Shown here one piece after another: positions 35,223 to 48,544 of a stretch of 64,000 nt of DNA (positions are counted from its first letter, which is position 1; every line of letters begins with the position of its first letter). The stretch lies in NCBI RefSeq assembly GCF_963676685.1, contig NC_092354.1, positions 12,964,746-13,028,745 of the forward strand, in the 5' to 3' direction. Origin of the DNA: Mytilus edulis. Its lineage: Eukaryota > Mollusca > Bivalvia > Mytilida > Mytilidae. A program made the position numbers and the translations under genes. Below the pieces are notes generated by a model that made no database searches, was not told where the DNA came from, and worked only from the letters and a program-made list of their open reading frames with translations.

Positions 35223-38200
35223 TTATTTTCCTTTCCTGCCTTTCTTTTTCTGTCCTCCCTTTGATGCCTGTTGTGTTTGAGCTGGTTGTTGTGATGACTG
35301 GTTCCCTGCTATTCTGGTTTTAAGTTTGGGTATTGTTTCAGCAATGAATGTCAGTACAGAATCACCTGGAAAAAACAACATTTTTAAAAATCCATATTTC
35401 AACATTATTCAAAATGTTTTATGCAAATTCATGTAAAACTGAAGTTTGCATTCATATTTCTTTGTTTGATTATAAATAGGTATTGATTTGATTCTTTAAT
35501 TTCTATGTCATTTTTCTGTCTTTACTTTGTCCCTTATTCTCCAATCTTTATTTTTTTTTCCTTTATTCTCTCTTCTGTAAATTGTTTAAATAAACTCACC
35601 ATAGATATCAAGTTAAAATCTTTGTGCTTCAGTATGAGGTTAAGTCTGTCTTTTGTTATATTCAAATGTTGTTGTTTTTTCTTCATTTTTATGAAATAAT
35701 GCCTAGATTGCAGATTTTTATAGTCTGGATGAATTTTTTTATACACCTTTTGAGTGTGCATTTTGTTTGATCTATAAATGCTGTTTGTTTGTAATTTTTA
35801 TGGAGTAAGGCATAGATTGCAGAAATCTTTTTAGAAAATTTATTTACAAATTTTGGAGAAATCAAGCATATTTGATTAAAAAAATCACAAAAATGTGCAT
35901 TAAACTCAACTATTTTATATACAATAATATATATTAATCTTGAATTTTCACCTACATGCATTTAGGCCAGATATTATAACAATTTGATATTCTTTTAAAT
36001 AAACAGACTTAATTAACCTTCACAAACAGAGATATTTATATTGGTGATTTGTATTATATTTTGTTTGTGATAGTTGTACTGCTGTCCCTAGTTGAGATTG
36101 GGAACACTAAGGACATGTTTGACATTTTTACATTCTTTATGTGCCTGCCCTAAGTCTGGAGCATGTGGTTTGGTGTTTGTCATTTGTTCATGCATATGTC
36201 TGTCATATTTGTTTTTTTCATAAATTGTTTTGTTATAAATTACATTGCAAATTTTCTCTTATGAGTTGTTTAATTTTACATATTTATGTTGGGACCTTTT
36301 ATAGCCAACCCAACTTTATTTGAACTGTAGTGGGTAGTTGGTTTCATTTGAAATCATACCACATCTTTTTTTAAATAACTTAAGATTCATCAACTAGCAT
36401 CAATGGTTTAGGCTTTTTATAACTTACGATCAGGAAACTTTTCACTGAATGGCTCTCCATCTTCTGTTTTTAGCATTACCCTCACTCTTCCTCGACATTT
36501 AGGATCTCTATGGTCCAGTTCCCTTGGATAGACCTTATTCTGAAATTGTATGAATTATATTATATATCGTTGCATTGAAGACCCATTGGTGGCCTTCGGC
36601 TGTTGATTTCTCTTTGGTTGGGTTGTTGTCTCTTTGACATATTCACCCTTTTATTTACTACAATACACTTAACATTCATTCTCCATGACCAATGTAGCAA
36701 AAAATATAATGATATATTGATATACATGTAAGAGTGCAAACATAGATATGTCTTGCCTGCTTTACTTATCATGATTGAATTTATGTTTAAAGTAAGAAAT
36801 TATATATGAAGGTTATACTAGAAGTATCACATAAACTTAACATTCATTATCAATGATCCATTTAAATGAGGTCAAGGTCAATTGAATCTTTCAGATAGAC
36901 TTGAACATCTTACATTCATACAATTTATAATATATACTAGTTAGCCAATTGCTTTAACATAGTATCTGAGAAACAGATCTAGACCTAATAAGAATAACTG
37001 AACATTGTCCAATTGACCAAGAAAATGGGGTAAAGTTGACCTATCAACTGCTAATCATAAAGTCTGATAAATTGACAAAACTATAAAACTAAACCAGTGT
37101 TCTAGCCAGAATTTGAAAAGGACAGGGTGCTAGTCAGAAAAAGGGTAATTTAACGTGAGGTATAGGGGGAGGGTTGAGATCTCAAAAAACATGTTAAGCC
37201 TTATTTTTGGGTCTGTCCCAAGTCAGGATCCTCTAGACTTTGTTAGTTCTTTGTTATTTTTAATTTTAGTTCATTTTTATATTTCAGAGTTTTTAGTTCA
37301 TTTTTATATTTCAGAGTTTAATATGATGTCCATTATCACTGAGGTTGAACTAGTACACATTTATGTTTAGGGGCCAGCTGAAGCACTCCTCTTGGTGCAG
37401 GATTTTCTCCCTGTGTTGATGACCAATTAGTGGCCCTCAGCTGGTTTCTGCTCTTTGGTTGAGTTGTTGTCTCTTTGACATATTCCCCATTTCTATTCTC
37501 AATTTTATTGACCAATAAATAATTTTCCAATAGAAATTAATGATACTTACTTCTATACCTATATGTAATCCAGACTGTATCAACACATCTTTAATTTCTT
37601 GACATGTTGGGTTCTCTACACACTGTTAAATGTAAATAAACAAATACATAATTTTGTACAGTTTTGTGTAAGAAGTTTTCTCTTTTCAATAACAACAAAG
37701 CTACAATACACTGGAACGATTACTAAAAACTCACAAAACATTATGTCATACTGAATATATGGAACTCAGTAATGTCTTTCAATAAATCAATAGTTTAGGT
37801 TATTCTTGCCACAATCCACAAATTTACATTTTTATGTGTATATAAATAAGAAGATGTGGTATGAGTGACAATGAGAAAACCATCCAATGTATAAAGACTA
37901 AACAATAATAGTGAAGTACAGCCTTCAACACAGAGCCTGAGATCACCGCAGAACTATAAAGCTATTAATAATAAGGGGCCCAAGATGACTAGTGCCAAAA
38001 TTAAACCATTCAAACTGGAAAAACAAAAGTCTAATGATAAATCTATATATGAACAAATGTTAACGGTGAGATATGTCTCGCCTTTTTGTAAATTTGATAA
38101 TGCAAATGTTGAAATTAAAAAGGCCATTCTTTAACATGTAAACTATGAAAATATTCAAAGTCAATAAACCATGACTCAAAGTACATGGCTAAACAATCTC

Positions 38201-41200
38201 CATGGAAACAATACTTGCAAATGCCAATAAATTTGCATACAAAATATCATTGACTAAACATTAGCGGTTCATCTTAAACTTGTCTAATCACAAACTATAC
38301 ATTTAAACTAAGCCAATGTATTAAAGGCAATAGACAATGTTTTATTTCAATAAGTTCCCTGACTGGGGAGGGGCCAAATATTCTTCATGGAAATGAGAGG
38401 TGCTAATCCTTATACAACTGCATACAAATTATCATTTGCCTTTCACTTCCCCTTGAATAGACCTAATCACAAACTAATACATGTAAACTAAGAAAAGGTT
38501 TCAAAGTCAAAATACCATGACTGAGAAGGACAGGGCCAAATAATCTCATACCTGCCAACTTTTGGAAATCCCCATGTTGGCTTTAGTGTGTGACAACAAT
38601 CTTCGTAGAAATAAGATGTGCCAATGCTAATTCAGTTACATACCAAATATCATACATGTAGACTTACTGCAAGCTGTTCACCATAGACTAGACCTAATAA
38701 CAAACTGATTAAAATGTTGATGTCACCAAGTTAACACCGGGATTATTATTGTTACACCAACAGCATACCTATGTCCTGCTATTTTACTCTCAGTCTGTGA
38801 AGATGAGATAAAAACGAGAAGCAAAAACTAAGAACCACATCAACAAACAACAACCACTAAACAACAGTCCCCAAATCTCCTCAATAACTGTCCACATACA
38901 ACATGGACAATGTAGCAAAATAATTAATAAAAATGTTGATGCATATTTGATGGGCTGATTAGATGTGACTTCTCCTTGTCTGGCTGCACATACACTTCTC
39001 CCCGACATTAGAAGTGTGGTATTGTTTTTATTCTATGAAATGATCCAGTTTGAAAAGTGATTTTTCTTAGAAAGTATATATGTTTTGATAAGTGGTAAAT
39101 AAGGTTAATAACTAGCATGACAAATAACTAGGCTGTCCAGAGTAGAGTACTCACTATTTGTTTTTGTAAGCGTCTTCCTTCTTTAAGTGATTTTTTACTG
39201 TTAATGTAAGCAGGATAAACACAGATCCATCTGAAAACACAGGTTATAATATTCAAGGAAAACTTAAAAATTAAATTTACATGTACATTTACATGTACAT
39301 TGAATGCTTACACATAATTACATGTACATGATTACCATAAAAATTTCGTAAAATTACATGTCATGCATGAATATGACTTTTGTACAGTAACCTGAGAGAA
39401 TGATTTTAATGACAAATGCACTATGTTTCCGCTGAGACTCGAACCTGGGACCACTGTTTTACAAGACAGCACTCTAACCAATAGACATGATGGATGATGT
39501 ATGAAGGGAAGCTAACACGAATTTTTGTGGTTATTCAACACAGGCATACATGTAACATGTGTAAGCCAAAAAAAAAAATAGAGAACCATAATACAAGAAG
39601 TTGTCTGTGTTTTGCTTTGGAAAAAAATTACCTGCTACCTCTAATTGTTCCACAAATAAATTAAAACGAAACAAAAGATAATGTTATTGTTTAAACAGTC
39701 AGGGGTACTATTTAAACAAGTGATTTCAGAATCACTTCTTTGAGTGATTTTGGCTGTGAAATATTAAATTTTTCACACAGACTTTTCAAAATCACTAATA
39801 CAAGTAATTTGAGAAGTTAGAATGTAATCACGATCACTTTAATAAGTCTTTATAACAATTTTTTGGATATTTTTCCCACAAGCTTGATTTTTTTATTGGT
39901 GAAAAGACAAGAATTCCATTGAAAAAACAACTATGTACATGCAGAAATTGTCTTTTGCTTGTTAAGCCTGTCAGTTTTTACAGTTTATTTGAATATGCAA
40001 AAACTGGAATAATTTGTAGATCAGGACATAATTATAACCTAAAAATAAATCATTCTAACTCGAAAGAAACGCAATCAGGTCACCTAATATTGTTGACCTT
40101 TGTCTGATAGTAAGAGTAGCTAATGAATATTTGATTACAGAACAATTGCCAAGGGTACTTTTAAAAGCTTTAGCGCACTAACTTACTGCCCAAGCACACT
40201 GGTGAAATTGATATCCAAAGATAAAGGGATAATTGATTTATGTAGGAAAATTATAGAAAAGTTTGTGAAAATATGGAAAATCAATGAAATTAGCGTTTGA
40301 AGATCAAAGGAAACACCAAAGTCACTTAAATACAATGAAATAGGTAATAACTGAATTAAAAAAAACACTGAAATAGGTGATAATGAAATCACATGTTTAA
40401 TAAGTATTACCCATGAGCGGCATGACTGTTAAATAAAATCGGTATCGGGACTGTTCACCCTAGGTCTGTTCGCTCTGAGTTCGTTCGCCCATAGAGTCCG
40501 TTCACCCTACTATAAAAATATTAATATTCAGGGCATTGAAGTTGAATAAACTTATTCAGATATTTCTATGGTATATATATATCATGTATATTCTTGAAAT
40601 TTATGGAAACATTGAAATATTTAAAAGTTTATGGCTTGTTTAGGATCATTAATTGTTCAATGACAAAATAATTTGGATCACTGATTATTGTGATACTAGT
40701 CTTTCGATGGATTAATAATAAAAAAAAAACGTTTTGTTTAGATAAAATATTCAGCTTGAAATCAATAAAAACAATTATGTACAAACTGTAAATTATGAAA
40801 CAGACTTACAAGTTCATTTATTTATACCATGATCGATTGGTACTATGTGTTAGAGAAAAATGACATAAATTTGGTGGAATCAATCACTAGAAGCTTGTGT
40901 TACTCGCTCCATGAAAAGCGTAGTGCGCTCCTTGAAAGTAAATAAACATTTAAAAGTTGTAAGGTTTACCAAACTCATAGGCTGTAAATAGATAAAAATT
41001 GCTTAAAGACTAGTCATACTGCATACATTCATGATCGACTGAATACAATTATTTTGTTAACAAATATCAATAAAGATAAATACATTGTATTCCAGTATTC
41101 TGCTCTGCAAATCAAAGGGAAAAAGATAAATTGATTGCTGCAATATAAATATTCTGTCAATTTTTCAACAAACTTTAACATATTTTGTCCAAATACTTAA

Positions 41201-41677
41201 AAAAATGCAACTAGACAACAATTAGCAAAAAAAAATAAATATCAGTGCGAATGGACCCTGGGCGAACAGGTATCAGGGCAAACAGGTACTAGTGCGAACA
41301 TGAATCAGGGCGAACGGACCCGGATAATTTCAATAAAATCAATCATTGTTAATTAACCTTTGTTCCTATGCATAGGCCTTCATGTTCCATACAACCTTGA
41401 CATAATATATATTATAGCTTCATATGCCCAACATTAACCAACATCAAAATATCATATGGCATATGGTACATGTACACGTAGTTTGTACAGTAACTGTAGA
41501 AATATTTGTCGGTACGTTTTGCTTATTTTCTGACTCATTATATGATTCAAAAAGAGTCAAATCGAATGGAACAGTGACTGATAATTGTGCTTTATCTACA
41601 TACCTTTCTCTGTCTGTGTGCTTAAAACCTGCACTTGGATTCCAAGGTCTAGCTTGAGCAGGTTGTGTCTGTGCCAT
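35223..41677 (-). CDS. SRP19: Signal recognition particle 19 kDa protein, 5 exons, 158 aa
   Basis: Binds helices 6 and 8 of SRP RNA and enables SRP54 loading; assembled in the nucleolus, acts in the cytosol. Minus-strand exons: 41604-41677, 39155-39230, 37551-37622, 36428-36539, 35223-35365 (477 nt including the stop). All introns are GT-AG with consistent phases. Recognisable family blocks: RWICVYPAYINSKKSLKEGR (~25-44), ENPTCQEIKDVL with GLHIGIENKVYPRE (~52-79), CRGRVRVMLKTEDG (~85-98), IAETIPKLKTR and a lysine-rich tail GGQKKKGRKGK. Human SRP19 is about 144 aa; the extra length is in the N-terminus and a Gln-rich linker. The ATG at 41677 has a good context (AACATGG). An in-frame upstream ATG-like codon 20 codons earlier would add a hydrophobic stretch and is less likely. 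Confidence 0.97.
36030..36372 (-). repeat. Family F dispersed repeat, degenerate (SRP19 intron 4)
   Basis: The minus strand reads AAAGATGTGGTATGATTTC and later phrases of the family seen better at 42935-43325, including GACTTAGGGCAGG. Diverged. Confidence 0.5.
36567..37080. repeat. Family G fragment followed by family B fragment (SRP19 intron 3)
   Basis: 36567-36655 has CCATTGGTGGCCTTCGGCTG and TTGTTGTCTCTTTGACATAT (family G). 36725-37080 has AAGAGTGCAAACATAGATAT, ATGAGGTCAAGGTCAATTGA and ACATAGTATCTGAGAAACAG, diverged core units of family B without its hairpin end. Confidence 0.55.
37318..37515. repeat. Family G SINE-like repeat (SRP19 intron 3)
   Basis: Parallel to 20520-20745: ATGTCCATTATCACTGAGG, GGGGCCAGCTGAAGCACTCC, TTAGTGGCCCTCAGCTGG, TTGACATATTCCCCATTTC. 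It ends about 35 bp from the exon 3 donor. Confidence 0.65.
37848..38040 (+). repeat. Family F dispersed repeat (SRP19 intron 2)
   Basis: AAGAAGATGTGGTATGAGTG, ACAATGAGAAAACCATCCA and GGGGCCCAAGATGACTAGTG match the family F order. It is followed by 38060-38700, an AT-rich block with repeated phrases (CAAACTATACATTTAAACTA / CAAACTAATACATGTAAACT), probably another degenerate tandem-core repeat. Confidence 0.55.
39425..39500 (-). ncRNA. tRNA-derived sequence (pseudo-tRNA or SINE head)
   Basis: The minus strand has an A-box-like TATTGGTTAGAGTGC, an anticodon-like stem-loop CTGTCTTGTAAAACAG (TGT, threonine-type) and a B-box GGTTCGAGTCT. The T-stem and acceptor stem do not pair well, so it is not a functional tRNA gene as read. 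It most likely marks a tRNA-derived SINE or a tRNA pseudogene in SRP19 intron 1. Confidence 0.5.
40445..41325. mobile_element. ~0.9-kb element with inverted terminal arrays of a GTTCGCCCT motif (SRP19 intron 1)
   Basis: The left end has four spaced variants of GTTCRCCCT (GACTGTTCACCCTAGGT, CTGTTCGCTCTGAG, TTCGTTCGCCCATAG, GTCCGTTCACCCTAC). The right end has their reverse complements (GCGAATGGACCCTGGG, GCGAACAGGTATCAGGG, GCAAACAGGTACTAG, GCGAACGGACCCGG). The inside is AT-rich and non-coding. Multiple ~17-bp subterminal repeats in inverted arrays are typical of binding sites for a transposase. Confidence 0.7.
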
Positions 41678-42322
41678 GTTGACAAAATTTATGTTCAATG
41701 TCAATTTTGTGCTTGGAATTGCAATATATTTTTTCACTTTTTTAAGCGCTTACACGACTTTGTGTCTAATAAAAAATATATGACGGAGAGTGTTCCGTCT
41801 ATACAAAAGTATATTAATTGATATGAATCGCAAAAACTTTTCTCTTAATTTAATATATATTTTTAAATATTTGCAATTGCGAATATAAGAGCTTTAAAAA
41901 TGTCATTTTTACCTGTAATTTGTAAGATAGTATAAACAGCTGGTATATTTGTATTTGTATGCAGCTGCAGCCGTATTTTGCATATGGGTGTTTATATAGA
42001 TCTATATAGTTGGTGTATACATACAGGTATATATGTGTGTATATATTTTATGTATTTCTCTCACTTTTCTTTAGGAGACAAGCTTCTTAAAGTGAAGGGC
42101 ATTTTTTTTTTTTAATTAAACGGGCTTTTGAATAAAAACTTAATTAAGATTAAGATAAACCTCACCTTATAGTTATATTTTCGGATTTTTAAAAAAAAAT
42201 ATCTATTTTAATTATTCTATCTATCTTCATATTTCCGCACTCAGTCACAACTTTGACTATTACGTGCCTACTCAATAGCAGAAGCAGCAACAATACTTCA
42301 TTTCAATAGGGTTTTTCATGTG

Positions 42323-42924
42323 ATTTTTGTCGAGCCTGTGACTTTTGTCGCAGAAAACTTGACATAGGGATAGAAATCCAGCTGCGGCGTTAGCTAACTT
42401 CTTAAAAGCTTTATATTTTAGAAAGTGGAAGACCTGCATGCTTCATACTTTGATGTGGATGCCTCATGTTACAAAGTTTCTGTCAGTCGCATGTCCACTG
42501 TCCTTGACCTAATTTTCATTTTTTGTCTTTTTTCTAATACTATATGCAATATGTCAACTATATTTTGTGTATGGACATATTTTATGATGTATATGTCAGT
42601 AGCTCAGGTTTTATTTGATCTTGACCTCATTTTCACAGTTCATTGCTCAGTGTTAAGTTTTTGTGTTTTGGTCTTGTTTTTTTCTTAAACTATAAGCAAG
42701 AGGTCAATATATTTGTTGTATAGAAGAATTGTTAGCTGCACATGCCTGCTTGGCATGGTTCATCTGACCTTGACATCATTTTCATGGTTCGTTGGTCAAT
42801 ATCTAGTTTTCTTGGTTAATGTTAAGTTTATGTGACAGTTGTAATAAAGCTTTATATTTAGGACTATCAAAATAATATCAATGATTATTAAGGAAGGCGA
42901 GACATTTCAGCGTGTTCACTCTTG
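42323..42924 (-). mobile_element. Family B hairpin-ended repeat, shortened copy
   Basis: The reverse complement of the family: on the plus strand it starts with the end hairpin (TTGTCGAGCCTGTGACTTTT) and the remnant GCGGCGTTAGCTAACTTCTT. About three core units follow, and it finishes with the opening phrase (GGCGAGACATTTCAGCG). The 87-codon ORF here is a shadow of the repeat. Confidence 0.7.
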
Positions 42925-42934
42925 ATTTAGTTAG

Positions 42935-43325
42935 TTCTTATGGTGAACCATTCAGTACAACTTACACCACTGTCCCAGGTTAAAGTTGGGATCCCGCTAA
43001 CATGTTTTACACCGCATTACATTCTGTATGTATGTTCATGTCCCAAGTCAGGAGCCTGTCATGAATTCAGTGGTTATCGTTTGTTGATGTGTTACATGTC
43101 CGTTCATTTTTTTTGTACATAAATTGGGCCGTTAGTTTTCTCGCCGGTTTAAATTGTTTTACATTTGTTATTTTGGGGTCTTTTATACTTGAACTGACTA
43201 TGCCGCCGAGTATTGGCTTATATCATTGTTAAAGGCCGTACGGTGACCTATAGTTGTTAATTTCTGTGTCTTGGTCTCTTGTGGAGAGTTGTCTCATTTG
43301 CAATCATACCACATCTTCTTTTTTA
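42935..43325 (-). repeat. Family F dispersed repeat, long copy
   Basis: The minus strand reads AAGAAGATGTGGTATGATTG, GAGACAACTCTCCACAAGAG, ACAACTATAGGTCACCGTAC, CTCCTGACTTGGGACATG and so on to about 42935. It lies directly next to the family B copy. Confidence 0.7.
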
Positions 43326-43911
43326 TATTTACAAAGTTTATTTATGCAGCACTTCATTTACTTTTGTTCGCGAATTACGACATGTGATCACATGTAAAAT
43401 CAGTATTTTAATATTAGATATACTATTATTTTTACATTTTTATGATAAAAACGTAAAAACAATAGTATCTGTATATATTTCCAGAACTAAGTGCTTGTGT
43501 ATCATAAAATGGATTTATTCTGCTCGAAATTATAGTCAAATAAATAAATAAGTATAAACTACATGTGTTTACCTGAGTTTACCTGTAAAAGAATGCGCGC
43601 AAATGTAATCAAAAGCTGTGCGCAAATGTTAACCCGACCCCCCTTTTCTGGATGTGTCACTGGACCATATATGGTTATATAGTTATTGAGACTGGGTCCC
43701 TTGAATTGAAGTTATACTAAAATTATTCAACCATTTCGACAATTACTTTTATTTTACTGATAAATAAACAGGTTGATATCTATAGACGCTTGAGGGCAAT
43801 AAGTTCACTTGTGATGTCACTTTGATGTCGTAAACATGTCGAACATGACATATTTGACATATGAAATGGCCAGTTTGCGCAAATAGATGATAAACAAGAA
43901 TCTATGAACTA

Positions 43912-44175
43912 GAATTTCGATTTGAATAAAGCAATATTTTGCAACACATACATTTTACGGTACATTTATGACTGATATATTTGTCGCTGGACATGAAGCA
44001 GCTTCACCAATTAAAAGTTCTTTTTTAAATACCTTGTGAGAAATCTATTTACTGGAATTTCAAATTGACTAAAGCAATGTTTTGCAACACATAAAAGTAA
44101 CAATCTTTTGGTATTATGATTAATATATTTGTCGCTGCACATGAAGCAGCTACATCAGATGACAATTCTTCATGA
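43912..44175. repeat. Tandem duplication, two ~135-bp units
   Basis: GACTAAAGCAATRTTTTGCAACACAT and TTTGTCGCTGSACATGAAGC each occur twice with the same spacing (about 43925/44063 and 43980/44130). No function recognised. Confidence 0.65.
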
Positions 44176-44617
44176 ATATCGAGTGGAATAGATACCTTTG
44201 AGAAAAATAATGATTGAATTATTAGCAATACATTAAAAAAAAACCAAGTACATGACAAAGAAGCATATAAACAAGACTTAAATGCCGGATTTGAAGAGTA
44301 AAGCAGAGACATGCGCTTTTTAAAAGGTCTTGCAGTCCATCACAATTATAGTGCGATCACCTTTAATCTATTAACTTATCATTAAGTTAACTTTTTAAAA
44401 GTATAATAAGATCGTTGTCTAACTTGAGGTCGACACCTGCATATATTTTCTAAATAAGAAAGGGTGTCCGTTCAGATCCAGTTGCAAAAAGGACAAAAAA
44501 GACTGCTAAACTGAAGACTGCATATTTCAGCTCTAGAGTTCCCAGTGAAGACAATTTTGTGTGCACGGAGCTGTCAAATTATTATATTTTTTCATATCAT
44601 AACATGTATAATATAAA

Positions 44618-44905
44618 AAAGAAGATGTGGTATGATTGCCAATGAGACAACTGTCCACAAGAGACCAAAATGACACAGACATTAACAACTATAGGTCACC
44701 GTACGGCCTTCAACAATGAGCAAAGCCCATACCGCATAGTCAGCTACGAAAGGCCCTGATATGACAATGTAAAACAATTCAAACGAGAAAACTAATGGCC
44801 TTTTTTATATAAAAAAAAAATGAACGAAAAACAAATATGTAACGCATAAACAAACGACAACCACTGAATTACAGGCTTCTGACTTGGGACAGGCACATAC
44901 ATAAA
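44618..44905 (+). repeat. Family F dispersed repeat, copy
   Basis: Near-complete family F unit: AGAAGATGTGGTATGATTGC, GACAACTGTCCACAAGAGAC, AACAACTATAGGTCACCGTA, ending near CTTCTGACTTGGGACAGG. Its first 190 bp are over 90% identical by eye to 45427-45620. Confidence 0.75.
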
Positions 44906-45426
44906 AAAGGTTCATAATCTTGGCGAAAATGGCTATTACGTGAAATAAAACGTTGATGGAATTGTCCCTACTGACCACTGCCTGCGTTATACTCATACTA
45001 GCTTTTTGCAACAGTAGCTCAGCGATATGTGAAATGTATGGTTTTCTATGGCACTTACTTACATAGTATTCGAGTTTAAGTAAACATGATTTTAGTATTT
45101 TGAGTATGCTCACACTAACTGAGAGCATTTAAAAAAAACTAACGAAATAACATAAAAAAAAAAACTGATCTAAGAGTACTCGCAGTTAATGATTGAAAAT
45201 AAATCATGTTTTATCAAACTGAAGTATCAATCAGTAATAATCCAACGTATTTAGCGTAAATACATCCTGTTAATCATGGTTTCTTATAGTACATATTATT
45301 CACATACCACAGTTAAACTATAATATAAAATATTTGTCTCAAGACCAATGTGCGACTGAAATCTCTTTGTTTTTAATTAATTATAATGAGAAGACTCGTG
45401 GGTTTTTTGATTGTGTGATTACTTAT

Positions 45427-45665
45427 AAAAAAAGAAGATGTGGTATGATTGCCAATGAGACAACTATCCACAAAAGACCAAAATGACACAGACATTAACA
45501 ACTATAGGGTCACCGTACGGCCTTCAACAATGAGCAAAGCCCATACCCCATAGTCAGCTACAAAAGGCCCCGATAAGACAATGTAAAACAATTCAAACGA
45601 GAAAACGAACGGCATTATTTATGTAAAAATAAATGAACGAAAAACAAATATGTAACACATAAAGC
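45427..45665 (+). repeat. Family F dispersed repeat, copy
   Basis: Same order as 44618, in the same orientation about 810 bp away, but truncated after ATATGTAACACATAAA. Confidence 0.75.
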
Positions 45666-46886
45666 CGTTTTGATAGTGATTATTAGATTATATGACCAAA
45701 TATTTCATGATTGTTTTATGATTTTATGATTTATTTATAATCTAGGACCGTATTTTTTATTATCTTGTGTTAAAAAATGATTAATGATTATGTGACTATA
45801 TTGGCAAAAAAACTGTGAGTATGTGATAACTTGGACACCCCTATGAGGGGCCTCTAAAAATGATAATCTAGGATGACTAGACTGTGAATTACAAAAAAAA
45901 ATCATTAATTATTTGTCATAAGCTGTGTGTGACAAACGACCTCGAGGTCGCAGAAACTTTACAATGGCCTTAACTATGGCTGTATATATGTCAAGCAAAT
46001 GAACGTCCATCATTGTAAACTTAACTATTGTATGTATTTATTATTAACCTAGTGCTATTATATTAATGTGGGAAAAACTATAAAAAGGAAGCGAATATCA
46101 TATGTCCTTGTTTCTTCCTTAAAATATCATCTTAATAATCGGAAAATCGATTAACGTCTTATTTAATATTCATACGCCATGTTGATGATTTTATCGTCGT
46201 CCAAGAAAGTATTTCAAAGCAGACTATATTTGTTACGTAAAATAGTTATGATCATGCTTTGCTTTCGGACAAATTTATAAGAAATTAATTGTCAGTGTTC
46301 GCATACGGTTAAAATTAAAACGCGAATGTCCTGCTCCGTGACCTTTCAAAACAAAAAGTCATGTCATTATCCGAAATAGACTCTTAAATGTCAGGTCAAA
46401 TGGTTTTTTGTTAAGAATTCATTTCGCCTGTAAATAAGATAGATGTATGGAAAAGAACAAAAAAAGTAATATTATTTTCGTTATCAATCATTTTTATAAG
46501 AATTAGACAGCATTTTTCATTATCAATTTGCGCAAACTATATATGACGTACTCTAGAAACTTATGTAGCTATATACCGAAGATGATTAATTAGACGGACA
46601 AATATCCACAGAAAAGGGGGAGGGTTATAACAGATGACAATCAGGCATACTTTCAGATCTGGTACTTACACTATACATACACTTATATATGTTCTCCATA
46701 GCGTTCGTTTTTTTTTTTATATACGATCATACAACGTTGTCTTATACACTGTGCGTGATACAAACAGATGTGAGAAGAAAAGACCAAAACTGACCAGTTT
46801 TAATTGTTAACTGTTTTGACGTCATGAAATTTCACTTTTTAAATATCTCGTTTAATAGTCCTTTCAGTGTGTTTCCTCCAAAATAG
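45666..46886. other. AT-rich intergenic stretch
   Basis: No gene or clear repeat noticed. Confidence 0.4.
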
Positions 46887-47098
46887 TATTACGTACATGG
46901 GGGGACATATACTTGCCTCCCCATGCCGCTAAAGTTATATTTGCTTAAGAGCAACAAAAACACGTCTATTTCCATAGCACGTTTATTTCAAAGAGATAAC
47001 ATCACATGACAAATATGCATCATTATCATACAAAGGGACACAACTCTCACGACTAAACTGCAAAACACATACGACCATACAATACATATACATAACAT
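46887..47098. repeat. Half copy of the 48545-48870 inverted-repeat element (direct repeat)
   Basis: 212 bp identical to 48545-48756 as read by eye, starting TATTACGTACATGGGGGG. It lacks the inverted right arm and stops exactly where that arm would begin. The 1.4 kb between the two copies (47099-48544) shows no recognisable gene. Confidence 0.9.
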
Positions 47099-48544
47099 CC
47101 CGCCCCCAAAAAGAAAATTTCCCAAATTTTATCAAAATGGTGTATGTGTTTTTTCCATATACAATTTACAGAAAAAGAGAAAAGATAATATAAATTCAAA
47201 CTTCATAATCACTTCCGTATAAGACTAAAATCAGTTTCCAAATATTCATGTAAATACATTTATAATAACTGAAATATTCGTGGCTGACCAGTTCTCACAT
47301 CTAGCATCCATACACACCAGTATAAACAATGCAGAAAAATCCGAACGTCTGGCATCTCGATCTCCCCCTTAGGACCTTATGCACGCATTACGTTCATTCA
47401 ACATAAAAAAAAATATGCATTTGATACATTTACTCAATCTACTAAATGGAAAATACTAGAATATTGTCATAAATGTAGCTGTATACATCAAATTGATAGA
47501 TAATCATCAGAGACCTTTAACTCTTAAAATGGTAAATATAACACCAATGAAACACTTCATAAGTTACATATGCAGTCAAAAGAAAATACGACTAATTCTC
47601 CCTCTCTAACGTGTTCAATCTCTCATACATCACACTCACAAAATAAAATAAAGATGAAACAAATGAATAGCTCCAGAAATGTCAATATCAACCTAGGTTT
47701 TATTTATGACTATTATCTCACCGCTACTGACAATCCGCTATCAAATCAGTCCACTGTTAACAGAAATATATGTATTAATAAAAAAAAAAATCCTTCAGAC
47801 AAAAATTTAAATGAATTCATAATTAAAGTCGGTGTTTTCCTTGTAACTGGGTAGCGTACGACGAGATAAATCTCACACGTACCGTCTGTAGTATAATTTA
47901 AATAGTTCAAAACTGCAACACATTTTCCCTGCTAAATCCTAAATACACATATAGGTCAAGTTGATTAGTTACTTTAGCAATTATTTTCGAAGTACTGAAG
48001 ATGATAGGCCGGGACGTCACATGACACATGCTACAGTTTTCTGCACACATAAACATACACAGCTGTATTTCTTGATGTCAGACTGACCAACGCCAAATTG
48101 CGGTTAAAATTTAATTGTTTGTGTAGAAATTTCAATCGCGTCCAACAGTCCAAATGAAAATCAAAGTTCAAAGGATAATAAACAATTGCGAAATACTTTC
48201 GATATTAATATGCATGTATACAATGTTGTTTAAAAACAGTTCCTTGAATTTTACCGTTTTCCTTTGTTGACGAAAACTCCCATAAATTTGTGACTTCTGA
48301 ATATTGGCTAAATCCAAATAAAAAACATCCAAATTTCACACAAAATCCAAAAATTGTTTCCAGTGTCAGCTGCATGATACTGCTATACTCCACTGAACGA
48401 AAATGCCAAGATTCCAACGTGGTCAAATTTAATAATGGCGTCGCCAGCCTCGTGTTCTAGACTTTCAGAAAGTTGATGCTTCATCTTTGGGGACAGCTCA
48501 CATAAAATACACTTAAAAAGGGGTCGTTTTGAAGTCCTCCACCA

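Noticed and set aside
41678-41737. Upstream in-frame start extending SRP19 by 20 residues
   Set aside because: Would add MKKYIAIPSTKLTLNINFVN before the usual N-terminus; the downstream ATG has the better context and fits family length.
47570-47854. 94-codon plus-strand ORF between the identical direct repeats as a transposon gene
   Set aside because: Asn/Lys/Ser-rich AT-driven composition, no motif, no convincing start context.
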